A DNA stretch of 64,000 bases from Lachnospiraceae bacterium (GCA_024693135.1 JAILLN010000065.1:58381-122380), one strand, 5' to 3'. Shown: positions 35,280-45,279, numbered from the stretch's first letter. A program made the numbers and translations. The notes: generated from the sequence alone by a model not told the origin.

Positions 35280-37010
35280 ATGAATGCTAAACAACACAAA
35301 TCCATCCGGCAGCGGATCCTGGATCAGATGAACAAGACCCCCCTCTGGATGGAATTTACCCTGGTATTGACCGTTATCCTGCTGCTTCTGATCAATCTCC
35401 TGGTCTACAGCTTCTATTTCCGAGACCGCAGCATCATCATTAACGGCAGGTATGCAGATGCTGAACGGGTGCTTGACCTCAAGATGAAAAGCCTGGAAAA
35501 ATACCTGGAGGATCTGTCCTCTTTTTCCGTACAGCTGGTCTATGATACGAAGCTGTATTCCGCGATGACATCCGATGCCCCCCTGTCCGACAGTGATATG
35601 GAGAACCTCCGCTCTGCCATCAAATCCAGCTATTACTCAAGGAGCGACCTTTTGACCTATCACGTCCAGATCCCCTCAAAAGATCTTTCCGTGGGCAAGG
35701 ATGCCGGCCGGGAGGGCTTCCGTTCCACCGTGACGGAGGGGATCACCCAGTCAGAGGCCTACCGGCTCTGCTCCGCGAATCCCAAGGGATTTGCCATCCT
35801 GCCCTCCGATCTGGAGGATGGGCTTTTCCACTACTACCACTCCCTTATCCGGGTAGAGGACCGTTCCGTCATGGCTCTTTTGGATTTTGACGCAAAGAAA
35901 AGTGCCCTGGACATCATCAATGCCAGCAGCATTACCCCCCATGAGGTCATCTGTCTATACAGTCCGGAAAATGTCCTGCTTTATCCCAAGGAGGATCCCG
36001 GCATTCAGGAGGCAGATTATCTGAAGACGACGGTTCAGGGAGAGTCCGGGCTGACCCTTGTTTCCTATCTTCCCACCTCGGAGATCATGGCCCACCTCCA
36101 GACCACAAAGAATTTTGCCACCGCCGCAGGACTGATCTTTCTGATCGTGGCTGTGGTGCTGGTCATCATTCTCATCCGTTTCCTTTCGGCTCCTCTCACC
36201 GCCCTGGCCGTGATGCAGGATCAATATGCCGGCGGATATCTGGAGGACCAGCAGCTGGGGCGCAGCAAGGAAAGCGCGGAGCTTGGAAAATCCTTCCACC
36301 GGATGATCAACCAGATCGACCGGCTTCTGGAACGGAATAACGACACGGAAGAGAAGGAAAGGACTGCACGGCTCAAGGCCCTGGAGGCACAGCTGAACCC
36401 CACCTTCATCTATACGGTCCTGGCAGAGATCAGCGAGGAGGCCCTGAAGCAGGATCAGCCCGAGATCCGGGACATGCTGGTGACCCTGGCCGGAAACCTC
36501 CGTTATACCATAAGCGCGGCGAATGTGGTGACCTTGAGGGAAGAGCTGCAATACATGAATAATTACGTGAAGCTGCAAAAGCTCCGTCTGAAAGAAAGGA
36601 TCCAGATCAGCCAGATCGCAAACGATGCGGCCATGAACCTGTATGTGCCAAAGATCAGCATCCAGCAGCTGGTGGAAAATTCCATCAACCATGGACTCCG
36701 GGGGGATGATAATACGATACATATCGTGATCGACGTCACCGTAAAGGAAAACAAATCCCTGCTGATCCGGGTAAGGGACGACGGACGGGGCATCCCCGAG
36801 GACAAGCTGCAGGAATTCCGCCTAAGCTTCCATAAGCAGGCCCACTATAGCACGGACGAGGATCCGGCCAGCCTGACGAATCTCTATAACCGGATCCGGC
36901 TGATCTACAATGAGGGTGCCGCCATGATGATCGACAGCCGGACCGGCGAAAACTCCTATACGGAGGTCTCCCTCCTCCTGCCCCACGCCGATAAGATCAA
37001 GCACCGCTAG
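35280..37010 (+). CDS. LytS/YesM-type sensor protein lacking the phospho-acceptor histidine
   Basis: This 576-residue membrane sensor has one helix at ~27-47, an extracellular sensing domain (~48-278) and a second helix (~280-302). A HAMP-like linker, a His_kinase (LytS/YesM) dimerisation segment and a HATPase domain follow. The usual NPHF(L/I)(F/Y)NTL box reads QLNPTFIYTVL here, with Thr375 (ACC, 36402-36404) in place of the histidine. The N box is intact (QLVENSINHGLRG) and so is the G1 box (DDGRGIPED). The G2 glycine motif is replaced by DPASLTNLYNRIRLIYN. It is therefore probably a pseudokinase or an ATP-sensing adaptor. No response-regulator gene lies nearby. Its end overlaps the end of aroA on the other strand by 4 bp. 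Confidence 0.85.
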   Translation: MNAKQHKSIRQRILDQMNKTPLWMEFTLVLTVILLLLINLLVYSFYFRDRSIIINGRYADAERVLDLKMKSLEKYLEDLSSFSVQLVYDTKLYSAMTSDAPLSDSDMENLRSAIKSSYYSRSDLLTYHVQIPSKDLSVGKDAGREGFRSTVTEGITQSEAYRLCSANPKGFAILPSDLEDGLFHYYHSLIRVEDRSVMALLDFDAKKSALDIINASSITPHEVICLYSPENVLLYPKEDPGIQEADYLKTTVQGESGLTLVSYLPTSEIMAHLQTTKNFATAAGLIFLIVAVVLVIILIRFLSAPLTALAVMQDQYAGGYLEDQQLGRSKESAELGKSFHRMINQIDRLLERNNDTEEKERTARLKALEAQLNPTFIYTVLAEISEEALKQDQPEIRDMLVTLAGNLRYTISAANVVTLREELQYMNNYVKLQKLRLKERIQISQIANDAAMNLYVPKISIQQLVENSINHGLRGDDNTIHIVIDVTVKENKSLLIRVRDDGRGIPEDKLQEFRLSFHKQAHYSTDEDPASLTNLYNRIRLIYNEGAAMMIDSRTGENSYTEVSLLLPHADKIKHR

Positions 37011-38278
37011 TGCTTAAGCCCTTCCAGGGTATCAAAGAAGCCGGGATAGGAGATCCTCACGCATTCCGGATCGCAGATCTCCGTTTCTCCCTCTGCGATA
37101 AGCCCGGCCACGGCGGCACTCATGGCGATACGGTGGTCTTTATCCGTACGGATCCTGGCTCCGCAAAGCGAACCGGAGCCTTCGATCACCATCCCGTCTT
37201 CTGTGGCATATGCCACGGCTCCCATATCCTTAAGCATCCCCACGGTCAGGGCGATCCGGTCTGATTCCTTGACCTTAAGCTCCGCTGCATCCCGGATCAC
37301 GGTCTGTCCCTCTGCCACGGCCGCAAGCACTGCGATCAAGGGCAGCTCATCGATCAGCCTGGGAATCTCTTCTCCCCCGATCTTTGTACCCACAAGGGAC
37401 GAGCTCCTGACGATCAGGTCTGCCGCCATCTCTCCTGCCGTTTCATGGGTATTTTCAACGGAGATCTCCGCCTTCATCCTTTTCAGCACATCCAATATGC
37501 CGGAACGGGTAGGATTGATGCCCACCTCTTTGATCACCACCTCCGAATCCGGCACCAAAAGCCCGGCTCCCAAAAAATAAGCGGCGGAGGAAATATCCCC
37601 CGGCACCCGGATGCTTATCCCGTGAAGACTTCTTCCCGGGCGGAGGCAGGCCGTATTCCCCTCCGACATACAGTCTGCCCCAAAGGCCCGGAGCATGAGT
37701 TCCGTATGGTTTCTTGAAAGGAAGGGTTCCTTTACCCGGGTTTCCCCCTCGGCATAAAGCCCCGCCAGAAGGATGGAGGACTTTACCTGGGCCGAGGCCG
37801 CCGGAGATTCATAAGCAATGCCATGGAGCTCTCCGCCCCGGATCCTCAGGGGAGCGAAGCCTCCCTCGGAGCAGATGTCTGCCCCCATTTCCGTAAGCGG
37901 ATCAATGATGCGCTTCATCGGCCTCTTTCGAAGGGATGCATCCCCGTCAAGCACTGCTTCAAACGGCTGTCCGGAAAGGATGCCGGAAAGGATCCGCATG
38001 GTCGTGCCGGAATTTCCCGCATCAAGCACCCTGCCCGGCTTTCGGAGGCCCCGAAGCCCGGCTCCCCGGACCTGAACCTCTTCTCCTTCCTGCTTTATTT
38101 CCACCCCCATTTCACGGAAGCACTCCATGGTGGAAATGCAGTCCGCCCCATTTAAAAACCCGGTAAGAAGAGTGGTTCCCTCTGCAATGCTTCCAAGCAT
38201 TACTCCCCTGTGGGATATGGATTTGTCCCCGGGAACCCGGATCTCTCCCCGAAGTCTCTCTGCCTTTTTGATGATCAT
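37007..38278 (-). CDS. aroA: 3-phosphoshikimate 1-carboxyvinyltransferase (EPSP synthase)
   Basis: This shikimate-pathway enzyme joins PEP to shikimate-3-phosphate. It has about 423 residues from ATG 38278, which has AGGAG 7 bp before it. Conserved blocks are VPGDKSISHRGVMLGSIAEG, LDAGNSGTTMRILSGIL, FLSRNHTELMLRAFG and KESDRIALTVGMLK. The overall pattern fits the class II (Gram-positive) type. It is a lone shikimate gene here, although pheA and tyrA of the same pathway branch are elsewhere in the window. Confidence 0.96.
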   Translation of the reverse strand: MIIKKAERLRGEIRVPGDKSISHRGVMLGSIAEGTTLLTGFLNGADCISTMECFREMGVEIKQEGEEVQVRGAGLRGLRKPGRVLDAGNSGTTMRILSGILSGQPFEAVLDGDASLRKRPMKRIIDPLTEMGADICSEGGFAPLRIRGGELHGIAYESPAASAQVKSSILLAGLYAEGETRVKEPFLSRNHTELMLRAFGADCMSEGNTACLRPGRSLHGISIRVPGDISSAAYFLGAGLLVPDSEVVIKEVGINPTRSGILDVLKRMKAEISVENTHETAGEMAADLIVRSSSLVGTKIGGEEIPRLIDELPLIAVLAAVAEGQTVIRDAAELKVKESDRIALTVGMLKDMGAVAYATEDGMVIEGSGSLCGARIRTDKDHRIAMSAAVAGLIAEGETEICDPECVRISYPGFFDTLEGLKH

Positions 38279-38379
38279 CCCGTCTCTCCTTGTCATAAGT
38301 CCGTACTTCATTACCTCTTACGCCTTATATTTCTTGATTTACCGGCTTTCCCGGCAAGGCCCGGATTCCTGGCACGGTT

Positions 38380-38650
38380 TTACCCCCTCTCAGGGAGTAT
38401 TTCCTGCCAGCCATGGCCTTGGCCAAAGGCATGATTGATTACGGCCGCCTGTTCTGTCGGCTTATTATACTTTACCCCGGCGTAGATGTCCATTGCCGCT
38501 TTACGGTTTTCCTGCCCTGCCAGAACCTGCACCGTCCCTAGATCCGTATATCCGGCCAGTCATGCCTCCACATATTCCGTCTTCAGCATTTTCACACAAA
38601 CGAGATCCCGGTTCCGTCTTCCTGGCGGCAGGGATCAGTCTCATATGACG
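38380..38650 (-). pseudogene. Decayed tyrosine recombinase (integrase) C-terminal fragment
   Basis: The minus strand of this gene-free gap reads MLKTEYVEA-stop-LAGYTDLGTVQVLAG, then QENRKAAMDIYAGVKYNKP, ending at TAA 38380-38382 after about 60 codons. The block resembles the end of phage-type integrases, with the tyrosine box as MDIYAGV. The preceding box reads GQ where the family has GH. A second segment (RLCENAED, after an HxxR-like RHMRLIP) lies in another frame upstream. One in-frame stop and at least one frameshift indicate a dead remnant of an integrated element. The assignment rests on motif resemblance only. Confidence 0.45.
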
Positions 38651-38691
38651 TCAGTCCAAGATGTCCCGCAGTCTTGAGCTCCAGAATATGG

Positions 38692-41112
38692 TCATTCCGG
38701 CTTGTTCTTTGCCAGATATCTTGCGGCACTTTCCATATCTCTTACAAATACCCCCTTAACTCCGTCCTTCAGCAATTCCTTTAATGCTTTGAGTTTATCC
38801 GGCGAAGAACTCACCGCAATCACCAGCGGTCTTTCTTCATCCGGTCCATTATCCTTTCCGAGTCCTAATGACGCCGCCTGTTCTTCCTTAAGGATCAGGC
38901 TCTTATCCAGATATTTAAGCAGCAGCGCCTCAAGTGCTTCATAAATGACCGGCTTGCTCAGATAGTCGGTAAAGCCTTCTTTTATATAATTATCCCTCGC
39001 TCCGACTATAGCATCGGCAGTAAGCGCTACGATCGGAATCCCCTCCGCGATCCGCTCCTTCTTTATCTCCTCCAGTGTCTGCGCCCCGGACATTCCGGGC
39101 ATCATCTGATCAAGAAATACCATGTCATAGGTTTTTTCACGAAGACGATCTATGCATTCTTTTCCCGACTCCGCTGTAGTGATATTTATTCTGGTATCCT
39201 TAAGCAGGCCTTCGATCACTTCCAGATTCATATCATTATCATCCACAATCAGCACTTTTGCAGAAGGCGCAACCAGTGAAGGCCTGTATTCTTCTTTATG
39301 TTCCTGCATTCTTAAGAGATTCTGAGCGAAATCCCCGACCGGCGTGCCGTCTACAACCGTCTGCTTCATCCGGGCTGTAAATGTCGTGCCCTCACCATAT
39401 TTGCTGCTTACCTCAATGGTTCCATCCATCATTTTGACCAGACGCCTCGTAATGTTAAGGCCCAATCCGGTCCCCTCAATGTTTCGGTTTTTATCCTCCT
39501 CCAATCGCTGGAATGAGCCGAACAGCTTTCCGATGTCCTCATCCTTGATCCCGATACCCGTATCCGAAACGATTACGGTAAGCATCTGCGCGGGAACCTC
39601 GTAGGATACACCGACAGATATGCTTCCTTCATGGGTATACTTGATCGCATTATTGATAAGATTGAGCATGATCTGCCTTATCCTGATCTCATCACCATAC
39701 AATACCGACGGAATATCCTCGGAAACATGGAGATGATATTCCAGCGCCTTATCCTGCGCCTTTTTCATCGTCATGTTTACCACATCGTTCATGACCGAGG
39801 CAAAGCTGTATTCCACCGGGACAAGCTCCATCTTTCCCGATTCTATTTTAGAGAAATCCAAGATATCATTGATAATGGATAACAGCGTCTTTCCCGCGCT
39901 TTGTATATCCAGAGCATATTTCCTGACGGGATCGCCCGGGGAAGTCCGCAGGATCATCTCATCCATTCCGATGATCGCATTCATCGGAGTCCTTATTTCA
40001 TGAGACATATTGGCCAGGAAATCACTCTTGGCCTTATTGGACGCATTCGCGGCATCCTTTTCCAGCTCCAGTACCCTGCGGTCATAAGTGGCCTTTTGCT
40101 CCTCCAGCTTCATCTCTTCCATCTGCTTTGCATACTTCCGCTCATTTTTATATCCCAGATAATAGATCACGGAGATCATGGAAAAGATCAGTATACATAT
40201 GATGATGACGACAATGCGCTGATTTCTTACTTCGGAATACAGCTCACGGTCACTTACGACAATAACCACATACCAGCCATTTGCTATGCTGTTCACATAG
40301 ACCGTGTTTTCTTCATTATCCCATGCATAAGAAAAGCTTCCGGAGCCAACGGTTTTCACCGCATTCAGGAAGTCCCCTCCACCGGCCGTGTCGGATAGAT
40401 TGCTTCCTTTTTTCTCTTCATCCTTATGGGCTATGATAAGCCCGTTCTCATCCACAACAAATCCGTATCCCTTTCCCGATATCGTCAGTTCGCTCATCAT
40501 GGACTGAATCCCGTGAAGCTGGACATCAAGGGCTATCACACTTTGCTTATCCGGAAGCATTCTGCAGGCGGATATGATCATATTCCCTGTCTGCGCATCA
40601 ATATAAGGGGAAGAAAAAACGACCTGCCCTTTAGCCTCTTTGGCCACGATAAACCATTCCCTGCTCTTGGGATCATAACCCTCCGGCGGCTCCCAGTTGA
40701 GGCCGTCTATATATTTGCCCATGATGAAGCCATATATTCCGGTATAATTCTCGTCAAACTGTTCGGCCACATTCTCCGTCTCATCCACCAGGAACTCATG
40801 GATCCGGGCTGAGGTCGTGCCGCTGACCAGCATATGATTCACGGAATCACCGGCGACATGAAGCACATTTTCTGCGGTATTCAGATGATTGTTGATCATT
40901 GCGGATACCGTCAGTATCCTGTCTTCCAAAACCGCAGTCGAATTGGATACCGCAACCCTGTACATCAAAGCAGATACATAGATGACCATAACCGTCACAA
41001 AAATGAATACCACAAAAAGCGGAATGATCATGCCATTCTTTTTTCGCCGGTCTGATTTCGTTATCCTTGCCCCTGCTTCCGTATTCATCCGGTAAAAACC
41101 TCCAAAACTCAC
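38692..41112 (-). CDS. Hybrid sensor histidine kinase with dCache sensor and receiver domain
   Basis: This 806-residue membrane kinase has helix 1 at ~30-50 ([20 protein letters not shown]). A dCache-type extracellular sensor (~55-295) is followed by helix 2 ([20 protein letters not shown]). The HisKA segment carries the phospho-histidine in [20 protein letters not shown]. HATPase boxes include [28 protein letters not shown] and GTGLGLNI. The receiver has its acceptor aspartate in [16 protein letters not shown] degenerate ~60-residue tail follows. No Hpt domain or DNA-binding output is present, so the phosphate must pass to another protein. It overlaps the DUF3798 gene by 4 bp (ATGA), implying a functional pair. 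Confidence 0.93.
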   Translation of the reverse strand: MSFGGFYRMNTEAGARITKSDRRKKNGMIIPLFVVFIFVTVMVIYVSALMYRVAVSNSTAVLEDRILTVSAMINNHLNTAENVLHVAGDSVNHMLVSGTTSARIHEFLVDETENVAEQFDENYTGIYGFIMGKYIDGLNWEPPEGYDPKSREWFIVAKEAKGQVVFSSPYIDAQTGNMIISACRMLPDKQSVIALDVQLHGIQSMMSELTISGKGYGFVVDENGLIIAHKDEEKKGSNLSDTAGGGDFLNAVKTVGSGSFSYAWDNEENTVYVNSIANGWYVVIVVSDRELYSEVRNQRIVVIIICILIFSMISVIYYLGYKNERKYAKQMEEMKLEEQKATYDRRVLELEKDAANASNKAKSDFLANMSHEIRTPMNAIIGMDEMILRTSPGDPVRKYALDIQSAGKTLLSIINDILDFSKIESGKMELVPVEYSFASVMNDVVNMTMKKAQDKALEYHLHVSEDIPSVLYGDEIRIRQIMLNLINNAIKYTHEGSISVGVSYEVPAQMLTVIVSDTGIGIKDEDIGKLFGSFQRLEEDKNRNIEGTGLGLNITRRLVKMMDGTIEVSSKYGEGTTFTARMKQTVVDGTPVGDFAQNLLRMQEHKEEYRPSLVAPSAKVLIVDDNDMNLEVIEGLLKDTRINITTAESGKECIDRLREKTYDMVFLDQMMPGMSGAQTLEEIKKERIAEGIPIVALTADAIVGARDNYIKEGFTDYLSKPVIYEALEALLLKYLDKSLILKEEQAASLGLGKDNGPDEERPLVIAVSSSPDKLKALKELLKDGVKGVFVRDMESAARYLAKNKPE

Positions 41113-42401
41113 TCGATCGTAAAGTAATCATCCGGCACATCGATCTGTGTCGTTCCCATGTAATGGCCGGGATTGCCGAAGATATATGTATCCTGGTAAA
41201 TCAGGACGATATTATCCGCCTTATCCCCGGTCTGGGAATCCGTATAGTTGGATCCATTCCACTGTGCGCCCGGAGAAAACACTCCATACGCCTTTGCCAG
41301 ATCATCTACGCTTTGTATATCGCTTTCTCCCAAAATGACATTTCTGGCGTGTTCTGCCAGGCCGGCCGATACACTGTATCCGTATGAGTATGACCATGTA
41401 CCGAACCGTCCTGCCCCGCCGGCCGATACAACTGCATCTTCAACCGTGTGCAATATGTTCTCAAAACCTTCGGACACATCGGTAAGATCCAGGTCAAGCG
41501 CCCCCGGATAACCCATGAGCGGCGAGGGAAGATCAGCCTCGATAAAGTATCCGCCATATTCCATCAGGCCTTTGATCAGCGGCTCCGTATGCGCATCATT
41601 TGTGCAAAAATACGCGGCCTTCTGCCCATACCGATCAACCCACTCCGAAACATGCTCCGCTATATAAGCCTTTGCTCCCGGAACACCCACCTCGGTTATC
41701 GGATCCGGGGCTTCCTCCATGGCAAATTTCATGCCGAACTCACTGCAGGCGGCCTTCATGATCGCAGCCTGCCGGGATACGGATTCATAGGACAAGTGTC
41801 TCGGAAAGGAAATATGGACAAACGTATCGCATCCGAGTTCATGTGCAGAATGCACGATAAGGTATCCCCGGCTGATAAAATCATAATTCACCACCAGATC
41901 GGCGACCTCTCCGATATCCTCAAAGTCCTCATATGCTTCACCGGCGAAACAAAGGATATCGGGGCGTTTTTCATGGATCTGGCGGAAGGCTTCCGTTGTG
42001 CCGTCCACGGCCTGATTAACCACGATCGCCTTCATATCGGGATCGTCAGCAAGCCCCACGATGATCTGTATCGTCGTATCGAGGTCCTCGGTAAAATTGT
42101 CCGGGTAGATAGCCAGCGTAACATTATCTGTTCCGTATTTTTCCTGAAAAGCTTCCGCCCCCCGCCGGTCATCCTCCGACTGCGAAAACGACCCCGTCAC
42201 GATGCCGATATGAAAAGAATCGGTGTCTTTTCCCTCTATGGGTTTGGTTTCCTCCTGCGGTTTGGCACTGTCGATCGCCACAGGATTGTCTTCCTGGTCT
42301 TCCGCACGGTCTGCCGCCGCCTGATCCTGGGTTTGTCCGCAGGCGCCTATTGATAGTGCGATCAGAAATGCCGCAAAAATACACATTGCTTTCTTTTTCA
42401 T
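41109..42401 (-). CDS. DUF3798-family periplasmic-binding-like lipoprotein
   Basis: This is a surface-anchored binding protein of about 430 residues. The start is ATG 42401, 7 bp after AGGAG, giving [21 protein letters not shown] with the lipobox IGACGQ. An acidic linker is followed by a type I periplasmic-binding fold ([59 protein letters not shown]). It matches the DUF3798 family found in Clostridia and Fusobacteria, whose ligand is not known. Four-base overlap with the sensor kinase suggests that it presents its ligand to the kinase's Cache domain rather than to a transporter; no permease is nearby. Confidence 0.85.
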   Translation of the reverse strand: MKKKAMCIFAAFLIALSIGACGQTQDQAAADRAEDQEDNPVAIDSAKPQEETKPIEGKDTDSFHIGIVTGSFSQSEDDRRGAEAFQEKYGTDNVTLAIYPDNFTEDLDTTIQIIVGLADDPDMKAIVVNQAVDGTTEAFRQIHEKRPDILCFAGEAYEDFEDIGEVADLVVNYDFISRGYLIVHSAHELGCDTFVHISFPRHLSYESVSRQAAIMKAACSEFGMKFAMEEAPDPITEVGVPGAKAYIAEHVSEWVDRYGQKAAYFCTNDAHTEPLIKGLMEYGGYFIEADLPSPLMGYPGALDLDLTDVSEGFENILHTVEDAVVSAGGAGRFGTWSYSYGYSVSAGLAEHARNVILGESDIQSVDDLAKAYGVFSPGAQWNGSNYTDSQTGDKADNIVLIYQDTYIFGNPGHYMGTTQIDVPDDYFTIE

Positions 42402-42485
42402 AGACATTCTCCTCACTTTTTTTGTCCGTATGATTTCCCGGAATGCTTCATTCCTCCGGCAGCTGCCTTTCTCCCTATGCATGCC

Positions 42486-42506
42486 ATAATAAATCTATTT
42501 ATTATA
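42486..42506 (-). promoter_or_regulatory. Extended -10 promoter with overlapping palindrome (DUF3798 gene)
   Basis: On the minus strand TGCTATAAT forms an extended -10 (TATAAT at 42501-42506). A perfect 20-bp palindrome, ATAATAAAT-CT-ATTTATTAT (42486-42505), overlaps the -10 and the expected start site, as an operator would. Confidence 0.55.
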
Positions 42507-42511
42507 GCAAG

Positions 42512-42565
42512 GAGAAACGAAAAAAGGCCTTGGCGTTGTCTATTTTGTCGTTTCTCATGTCTATT
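42512..42565 (-). promoter_or_regulatory. Upstream activator-type repeats of the DUF3798 promoter
   Basis: TGTCTATT occurs at 42537-42544 and 42558-42565, 21 bp apart start to start. This places the repeats about 40-65 bp upstream of the transcription start on the minus strand. A 9-bp inverted repeat GAGAAACGA/TCGTTTCTC (42512-42520 and 42548-42556) overlaps them. Spacing by two helical turns suggests a response-regulator or other activator site. Confidence 0.45.
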
Positions 42566-42805
42566 CCGTGAAAAAATGATTCTGTTTGCGTATTTTCCCG
42601 TATGAATGTCAGCCGGGTTCAAGAGAAGACCTGTATTTCCTGGCTGCTCCCGTGGGATTCTGATGATTTAGACATCCGGATCCTCCTTTGCATAAACTGC
42701 ATCCGGATCGATCCAGACAATGAACGGTTTAGATCTAATGCAGAAGGCAAAGAAATGCCTTCAGGCGATTTTTCAATATCCCTTCTTATCCGCCGGATAC
42801 CGGCC

Positions 42806-43654
42806 TTACCGGATCAAGGAATTCCGGTAATCACGGATCTCTGAAAGCATCCTGTGGATCCCTTCCCTGTCCTCCGCTTCGATCATGGCCTTAAGCTCCT
42901 TGATCTCCCCGATATAACGGTCAGTGACCTTCAGGATATTATCCCGGTTTTCGAGGAAGATCTGCTCCCACATGGTAGGGTCGCTGGATGCGATCCTCGT
43001 GGTATCCTTAAAGCCCCCCGCCGCAGAAGTCTTCATGTATTCCTCCGGCGTATCCCAATCCATGATCAGCTTCACCAGCATATATGCCGCCACATGAGGC
43101 ACATGGCTTATGCCTGCCACGATATAGTCATGCTCGGAAGGCTCCACCGGTACCGGCCTGCATCCCAATGTGGCGACAAGTTCCCTCATGCGCTCCATGT
43201 CTTCCTCTGTGGCTCCCATAGACCGGGTCAGATAATAATAGCATCCATTGATGAGCTCTGCCGAGGAGTTGGCATAGCCCACCTTCTCCTTGCCCGCCAT
43301 AGGATGCCCCCCGATGAAATGTGCCCCCGGCAGAAGCCTTGAGACGGCCCTGTGGATCGGATCCTTCACCGAACCCACGTCCGTAAGGATCGTCCCCTCC
43401 CCCGCATAGGGCGCAAGCTCCTTTAGGAGAGCGATATTCACCTCAACCGGAGCACAAAGGAAGATATAATCACAATGAAGGAAATCCGGACCGATCTCTT
43501 CCAGGGCAAGATCGATGACCCCTTCCCTTTTGGCTTCCTCCCTGGCCTTCGAAGACCGGTTCATGCCGATGATCTCAGAATCCGGGAAAGTCCTGCGGAT
43601 CGCCTTTGCGATGGATCCGCCCAATAGCCCCAGTCCGATGATGCCTGTTTTCAT
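42806..43654 (-). CDS. tyrA: Prephenate dehydrogenase
   Basis: This NAD-dependent enzyme takes prephenate to 4-hydroxyphenylpyruvate in tyrosine synthesis. It has about 282 residues. The Rossmann start MKTGIIGLGLLGGSIAKAIR, the HPMAGKEKVGY motif and the catalytic histidine region GISHVPHVAAYML are intact. There is no ACT or mutase domain, so it is the short monofunctional form. The ATG at 43654 is preferred because AAAGG is 8 bp upstream; the ATG two codons earlier is too close. Confidence 0.95.
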   Translation of the reverse strand: MKTGIIGLGLLGGSIAKAIRRTFPDSEIIGMNRSSKAREEAKREGVIDLALEEIGPDFLHCDYIFLCAPVEVNIALLKELAPYAGEGTILTDVGSVKDPIHRAVSRLLPGAHFIGGHPMAGKEKVGYANSSAELINGCYYYLTRSMGATEEDMERMRELVATLGCRPVPVEPSEHDYIVAGISHVPHVAAYMLVKLIMDWDTPEEYMKTSAAGGFKDTTRIASSDPTMWEQIFLENRDNILKVTDRYIGEIKELKAMIEAEDREGIHRMLSEIRDYRNSLIR

Positions 43655-43681
43655 ATCCATATCCTTTCCGGCATAAAGATC

Positions 43682-44812
43682 CTATTCCTCCAGGCGCTTC
43701 AGGATGATGTCCCGGTAGGTAAAATCCAGGATAGCGGCAAAGGGAATCGCCAGAAGGATCCCTGTCACGCCGAACATCTTGCTTCCTACAATAATGGAGA
43801 CCAGGATCAGCACAGAGGGCACTCCCAGGGAATCCCCGAAGAGCTTGGGCTTTAAGATATACCCGTCCACGGTCTGGAGGATCAGCGTAAAAATGAGGAA
43901 ATACAGCGCCTGCCAGGGATTGACCAGCACCAGGATGAATCCTCCGATCAGGGCTCCCGCTATGGGTCCAAAGGTAGGTGCCAGGTTGGTGATGCCTACC
44001 ACTACAGAGATCAGGACAGCATAGGGCATGCCCATCACCGCCATGAAGATGCAGTTGACCAGCCCCACGATGATCCCCTCCAGAATGTCAAAGGCGATAT
44101 ACCGGATCAGGATCGCATGGCAGTGCCTTAAGTATACGGACATGGATTGAAACCGGTGTTCCTTCAGAAGAGCCCGGAAGAACCGGCGGATGGCATCCAT
44201 GATGCGCCTCTTGTCCGTCAGCAGATAAAAAGCCAGCACAAAGCTGATCAGGGCATTGATCAGATTGGCGCCGATGCTGTAAGAGGTATTGATGATCTGG
44301 CCGGCATTATCCTTCACATAATCCGCGATACCCTGGATCACCCGGTCTGCGGAGATCAGCATCAAGGGGGTGCTCACCTGGAAGGGAAGCCAGCTTAAGC
44401 TTTCCGTGAGGGACTGCACCATCCGGTCAAAGGATTTGGCATAGGAATCCAGATGGCCCACCAGATAAGCGATGCTGGAGCCCAGCTGCGGAAACAGGGT
44501 AAAGCCCAAAAGCACCATGAGCAGGATCAGGATCACCAGGGTGCAGACCACGGAGAGGCCCCGGATCCAGCCCGGATGCTTCAGCTTCTTGAATACCCGG
44601 TTTTCAAAGACCTTCACGAAGGGATCCAGTATATATGCGATCACCCAGGCCCAGAAAACCGGGGATACAAAGTCCCATACATTGGAAAGGCCCTTAAGGA
44701 TGATGGAAAAGTGGGATACATAGAAGTAAAACAGGGCAATAAGACACCCTGTGATGGTATTCTGTACCCACCGCTTCTGTAGGAATTCTTTGGTTATCTT
44801 CCAATGAAACAT
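43682..44812 (-). CDS. AI-2E (PerM/YdiK) family transporter
   Basis: This 376-residue membrane protein has about eight helices, arranged as two or three N-terminal helices, an amphipathic central region and a C-terminal bundle. Family features include the N-terminal pair ITGCLIALFYFYVSHF and VSPVFWAWVIAYILDP. The C-terminal block around VVVGITNLAPTFGPIAGALI and LKPKLFGDSLGVPSVLILVS is also typical. Members export small molecules or couple to ion gradients; the AI-2 link holds for only some of them, so no substrate is assigned. It stands between tyrA and the PilZ gene in the same direction. Confidence 0.92.
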   Translation of the reverse strand: MFHWKITKEFLQKRWVQNTITGCLIALFYFYVSHFSIILKGLSNVWDFVSPVFWAWVIAYILDPFVKVFENRVFKKLKHPGWIRGLSVVCTLVILILLMVLLGFTLFPQLGSSIAYLVGHLDSYAKSFDRMVQSLTESLSWLPFQVSTPLMLISADRVIQGIADYVKDNAGQIINTSYSIGANLINALISFVLAFYLLTDKRRIMDAIRRFFRALLKEHRFQSMSVYLRHCHAILIRYIAFDILEGIIVGLVNCIFMAVMGMPYAVLISVVVGITNLAPTFGPIAGALIGGFILVLVNPWQALYFLIFTLILQTVDGYILKPKLFGDSLGVPSVLILVSIIVGSKMFGVTGILLAIPFAAILDFTYRDIILKRLEE

Positions 44813-44931
44813 TTCAGTAAAGCCCCTTACTGCAGACTTCCGGCATAAAGACCACGATCAAAAGCCGGCTCATTGATCCCTCCCCTGCAAAGCCCGGCCG
44901 GACTTTCTTTGCCGGTTCAAAGACCGCGGGA

Positions 44932-45279
44932 TCAATTCGGCTTATCATACTCCTGATAGGTCTCATATACCACGATCCGGCACCAGTCCGATTCCGGCAT
45001 GCCGATGAAGATCCCGCCGTAGATGATGCCGTTTTCCTGCTTGCTGACCCTCACCAGCTCCACAAAGGCATGGATCACATCGCCGGTCCAGATCCGGATC
45101 TCCGTCTGATATACTGCGCCATTTTCCAGCTCCTGGTTGCAGAGGAAGCCGATCCCTGTCCGGGACACATCCAGTACCTCCACGTCGATGCTTTCCGCAT
45201 TCGGCTGGTCTAAACGGCTCATCTTGATCTTGATCGCCAGGTCATATCTGGCATCTCTCCTTCGTTCCACAATTGCCAT
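44932..45279 (-). CDS. PilZ-domain protein (c-di-GMP effector)
   Basis: This 115-residue protein consists of a single PilZ beta-barrel. The c-di-GMP-binding arginines are in ERRRDARYDLAIKIKM at the N terminus, and the second motif DVSRTGIGFLC fits D/N-x-S-x-x-G. Such small proteins change conformation on binding cyclic di-GMP and control motility or surface traits; the partner is unknown. A strong AGGAGG precedes the ATG. The next gene upstream is a small unknown 18 bp away, so they probably share a transcript. Confidence 0.9.
   Translation of the reverse strand: MAIVERRRDARYDLAIKIKMSRLDQPNAESIDVEVLDVSRTGIGFLCNQELENGAVYQTEIRIWTGDVIHAFVELVRVSKQENGIIYGGIFIGMPESDWCRIVVYETYQEYDKPN

Larger units (their letters stand above)
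42402..42805. other. Regulatory gap between tyrA and the DUF3798 gene
   Basis: This 404-bp AT-richer gap holds no clear gene of normal size. The left half contains the DUF3798 promoter and several symmetric sites. In the right half a minus-strand frame of 18 codons (42619-42675) follows a perfect AAAGGAGG site 6 bp away, but its peptide (MSKSSESHGSSQEIQVFS) has no recognisable features and may be chance. Confidence 0.5.
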
